Shown in pieces: positions 47,316-48,407 of a DNA stretch of 48,407 nucleotides. Every line of letters starts with the position of its first letter. The first letter of the stretch is position 1. A model generated the notes under the pieces. That model was not told the DNA's origin. It saw only the letters and a list, made by a program, of their open reading frames with translations, and did not search any database. The position numbers and the translations under genes were made by a program. The DNA is from a virus: IMG/VR virus record IMGVR_UViG_3300046458_000150, positions 1 to 48,407 of that record; one strand, 5' to 3'.

Positions 47316-48407
47316 TTACACCAAAATCCTTTTTAACCAGGCCCAGTTCAAATAGGCATCCCCGTTGCCTCGAAGATGGGTATAACGGCGAAGCGAATTC
47401 CAGTCCCGATGCCCGGACACGCTCGACACTCTGGGAATGTCCCAGTCCATCTCGAACAGCCGACTCACCCCTTCGTGCCGCAGGTCATGGAAGTGCAGGT
47501 CCTTTATACCTAGGAGCGGGCAAGCCCGGGTGAAGGAAGCCGACACCGACTTGCCGTTATACGGAAAGATTTCATCGGCCACTTTCGGCATAGCTTGAAT
47601 GATCGCCCATGCCTCATCGGGAAGATGACACCACACGTCATTGCCAATTTTCTGCCCGGGGTTCTTCATGTCCCGAACCAGCACCGCTTGCCGTGGGCAG
47701 TCGAGATCATCCCAACGAATTCGCGTGATCTCCTCCTGTCGGCGCGTTGAGAAAAGCGCAAAAGCGATCACCTTCGGCATGTCGATCTGAGCTTTGCGGC
47801 GCTCCTGCATTTCAAAGAAGTGCGCCATAAGCTTGTCCAACTCCTCGAGCGTCGGTCGGCGGTTACGCTCCTTGCTCTTACTCACCATGCCGAGTTTGCG
47901 TAGCACCTTGCGCGCGTCCGGCATCGCCAACGCATCCACCTCATAACCCCACGCGGGCCGTGCAACGGACAGCACCGCGCCCAAGTGCGACAGATCGTTG
48001 CCGACCGTCTGCGCCTGAACGCCGCCGCCCTCTTTGCTCATCCGCCATTGCGCGAACTCCACCAGCTTCTGACTGGTCAGCGCCGAGTCGTCGAGATCAC
48101 CTAACCAGGTATCCTTGATCGCGTTGAGAGTTGCGTTCTTTGTCTTACCCAACGGCCGGATCTTTTCGTACTCATCCAAGTACTGCTCGATCATCTTTCT
48201 GATCGTCACACCCTTGCGGTTCGCTCGCTCGATTGCACCAGGCTCGGCCAGCTCCGTCTCACGCCGCTTGATCCATGCCTGGGCTACCTGCTTGCGGTCG
48301 AAGGTTTGGCTTTCCTGATAAACTGTGCGCCCATCCCGATTGATCCGTATCTGCGCCGTATAGGCCGTCGAGTTGTCCTTGCGCTTGCGTGATGTGATCG
48401 TGCCCAT
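47316..48407 (-). CDS. Prophage integrase (tyrosine recombinase)
   Basis: A 363-residue phage integrase. N-terminal arm domain (residues 1-60), core-binding domain (70-150), then the catalytic domain with Arg223 (STRRQEEI), His307 and Arg310 (FHDLRHEG), His333 (SGHRDW) and Tyr342 (LRRYTHL), all present and in order. The gene is complete, with ATG at the window edge. The attachment site should lie just beyond the window. It marks the right end of the prophage. Confidence 0.95.
   Translation of the reverse strand: MGTITSRKRKDNSTAYTAQIRINRDGRTVYQESQTFDRKQVAQAWIKRRETELAEPGAIERANRKGVTIRKMIEQYLDEYEKIRPLGKTKNATLNAIKDTWLGDLDDSALTSQKLVEFAQWRMSKEGGGVQAQTVGNDLSHLGAVLSVARPAWGYEVDALAMPDARKVLRKLGMVSKSKERNRRPTLEELDKLMAHFFEMQERRKAQIDMPKVIAFALFSTRRQEEITRIRWDDLDCPRQAVLVRDMKNPGQKIGNDVWCHLPDEAWAIIQAMPKVADEIFPYNGKSVSASFTRACPLLGIKDLHFHDLRHEGVSRLFEMDWDIPRVSSVSGHRDWNSLRRYTHLRGNGDAYLNWAWLKRILV

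Overview
The window looks like a chromosomal segment of a Pseudomonas of the P. fluorescens group. The evidence is codon and base use, umuDC/SRAP genes of Pseudomonas type, DUF6124-like, PrtN-family and LexA-box features, and a pyocin/prophage-style regulatory repertoire. No 16S gene or other phylogenetic marker is present, so the species is inferred.

Layout. (1) 1-3.3 kb is ordinary chromosome: a DUF7079-like protein, a signal peptidase I, a 5'-eroded DUF6124-like gene next to a GGGGACAG-type palindrome, an exported hypothetical protein and a small hypothetical gene. (2) 3.3-9.6 kb is accessory DNA. It holds a HEPN-motif protein overlapping the stump of a tyrosine recombinase, a tRNA T-arm-like scar with an orphan SOS box, a three-gene cassette (TIGR04255-like, helical protein, permuted papain-like hydrolase), and umuDC plus a frameshifted SRAP gene around a shared LexA box. 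(3) 9.64-10.2 kb is an array of 53-bp tandem repeats, each centred on a CGTTACGCGTAACG-type palindrome. (4) 10.5-48.4 kb is a nearly complete temperate contractile-tailed prophage.

The prophage is a mosaic. Read leftward from 33 kb it has a lambda-type packaging and head module (Nu1-like small terminase, GpA-like large terminase, gpW, portal, ClpP-like protease, decoration protein D, capsid E, FII-like and Z-like joiners). Next comes a P2-type tail (V, W, J, I, fibre, fibre assembly, sheath FI, tube FII, E/E', tape measure, U, X, D), then a GH19 endolysin, nested Rz/Rz1 and a LexA-box-preceded adenine methylase gene. The early-left operon (CII-like, TraR-like, primase-helicase, Q-like, holin) diverges from a LexA-like repressor at 37.9 kb. 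The early-right operon (42.98-46.4 kb) contains a KilAC-domain protein, two PrtN-family proteins and a cytosine methylase gene with a second long open frame inside it. It ends at a perfect 14-bp-stem terminator facing a PIN-like gene and the integrase.

The most notable feature is an AT-rich two-gene insert (38.6-42.7 kb): an alpha/beta-hydrolase-STAND NTPase and an AAA_35-TPR ATPase, overlapping by ATGA. It lies between the repressor gene and the early-right promoter, yet three operators with the same AACC-N5-GGTT architecture are found on both sides of it. I read it as a prophage-borne, probably anti-phage, cargo system that is not a named system I recognise. Other candidates for something new are a likely +1 frameshift (CTT TAA C) in the tail chaperone E/E', dual coding in the cytosine methylase locus, and the int-linked PIN-like gene. 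Functions come from motif recognition and memory of families only; no searches were run.
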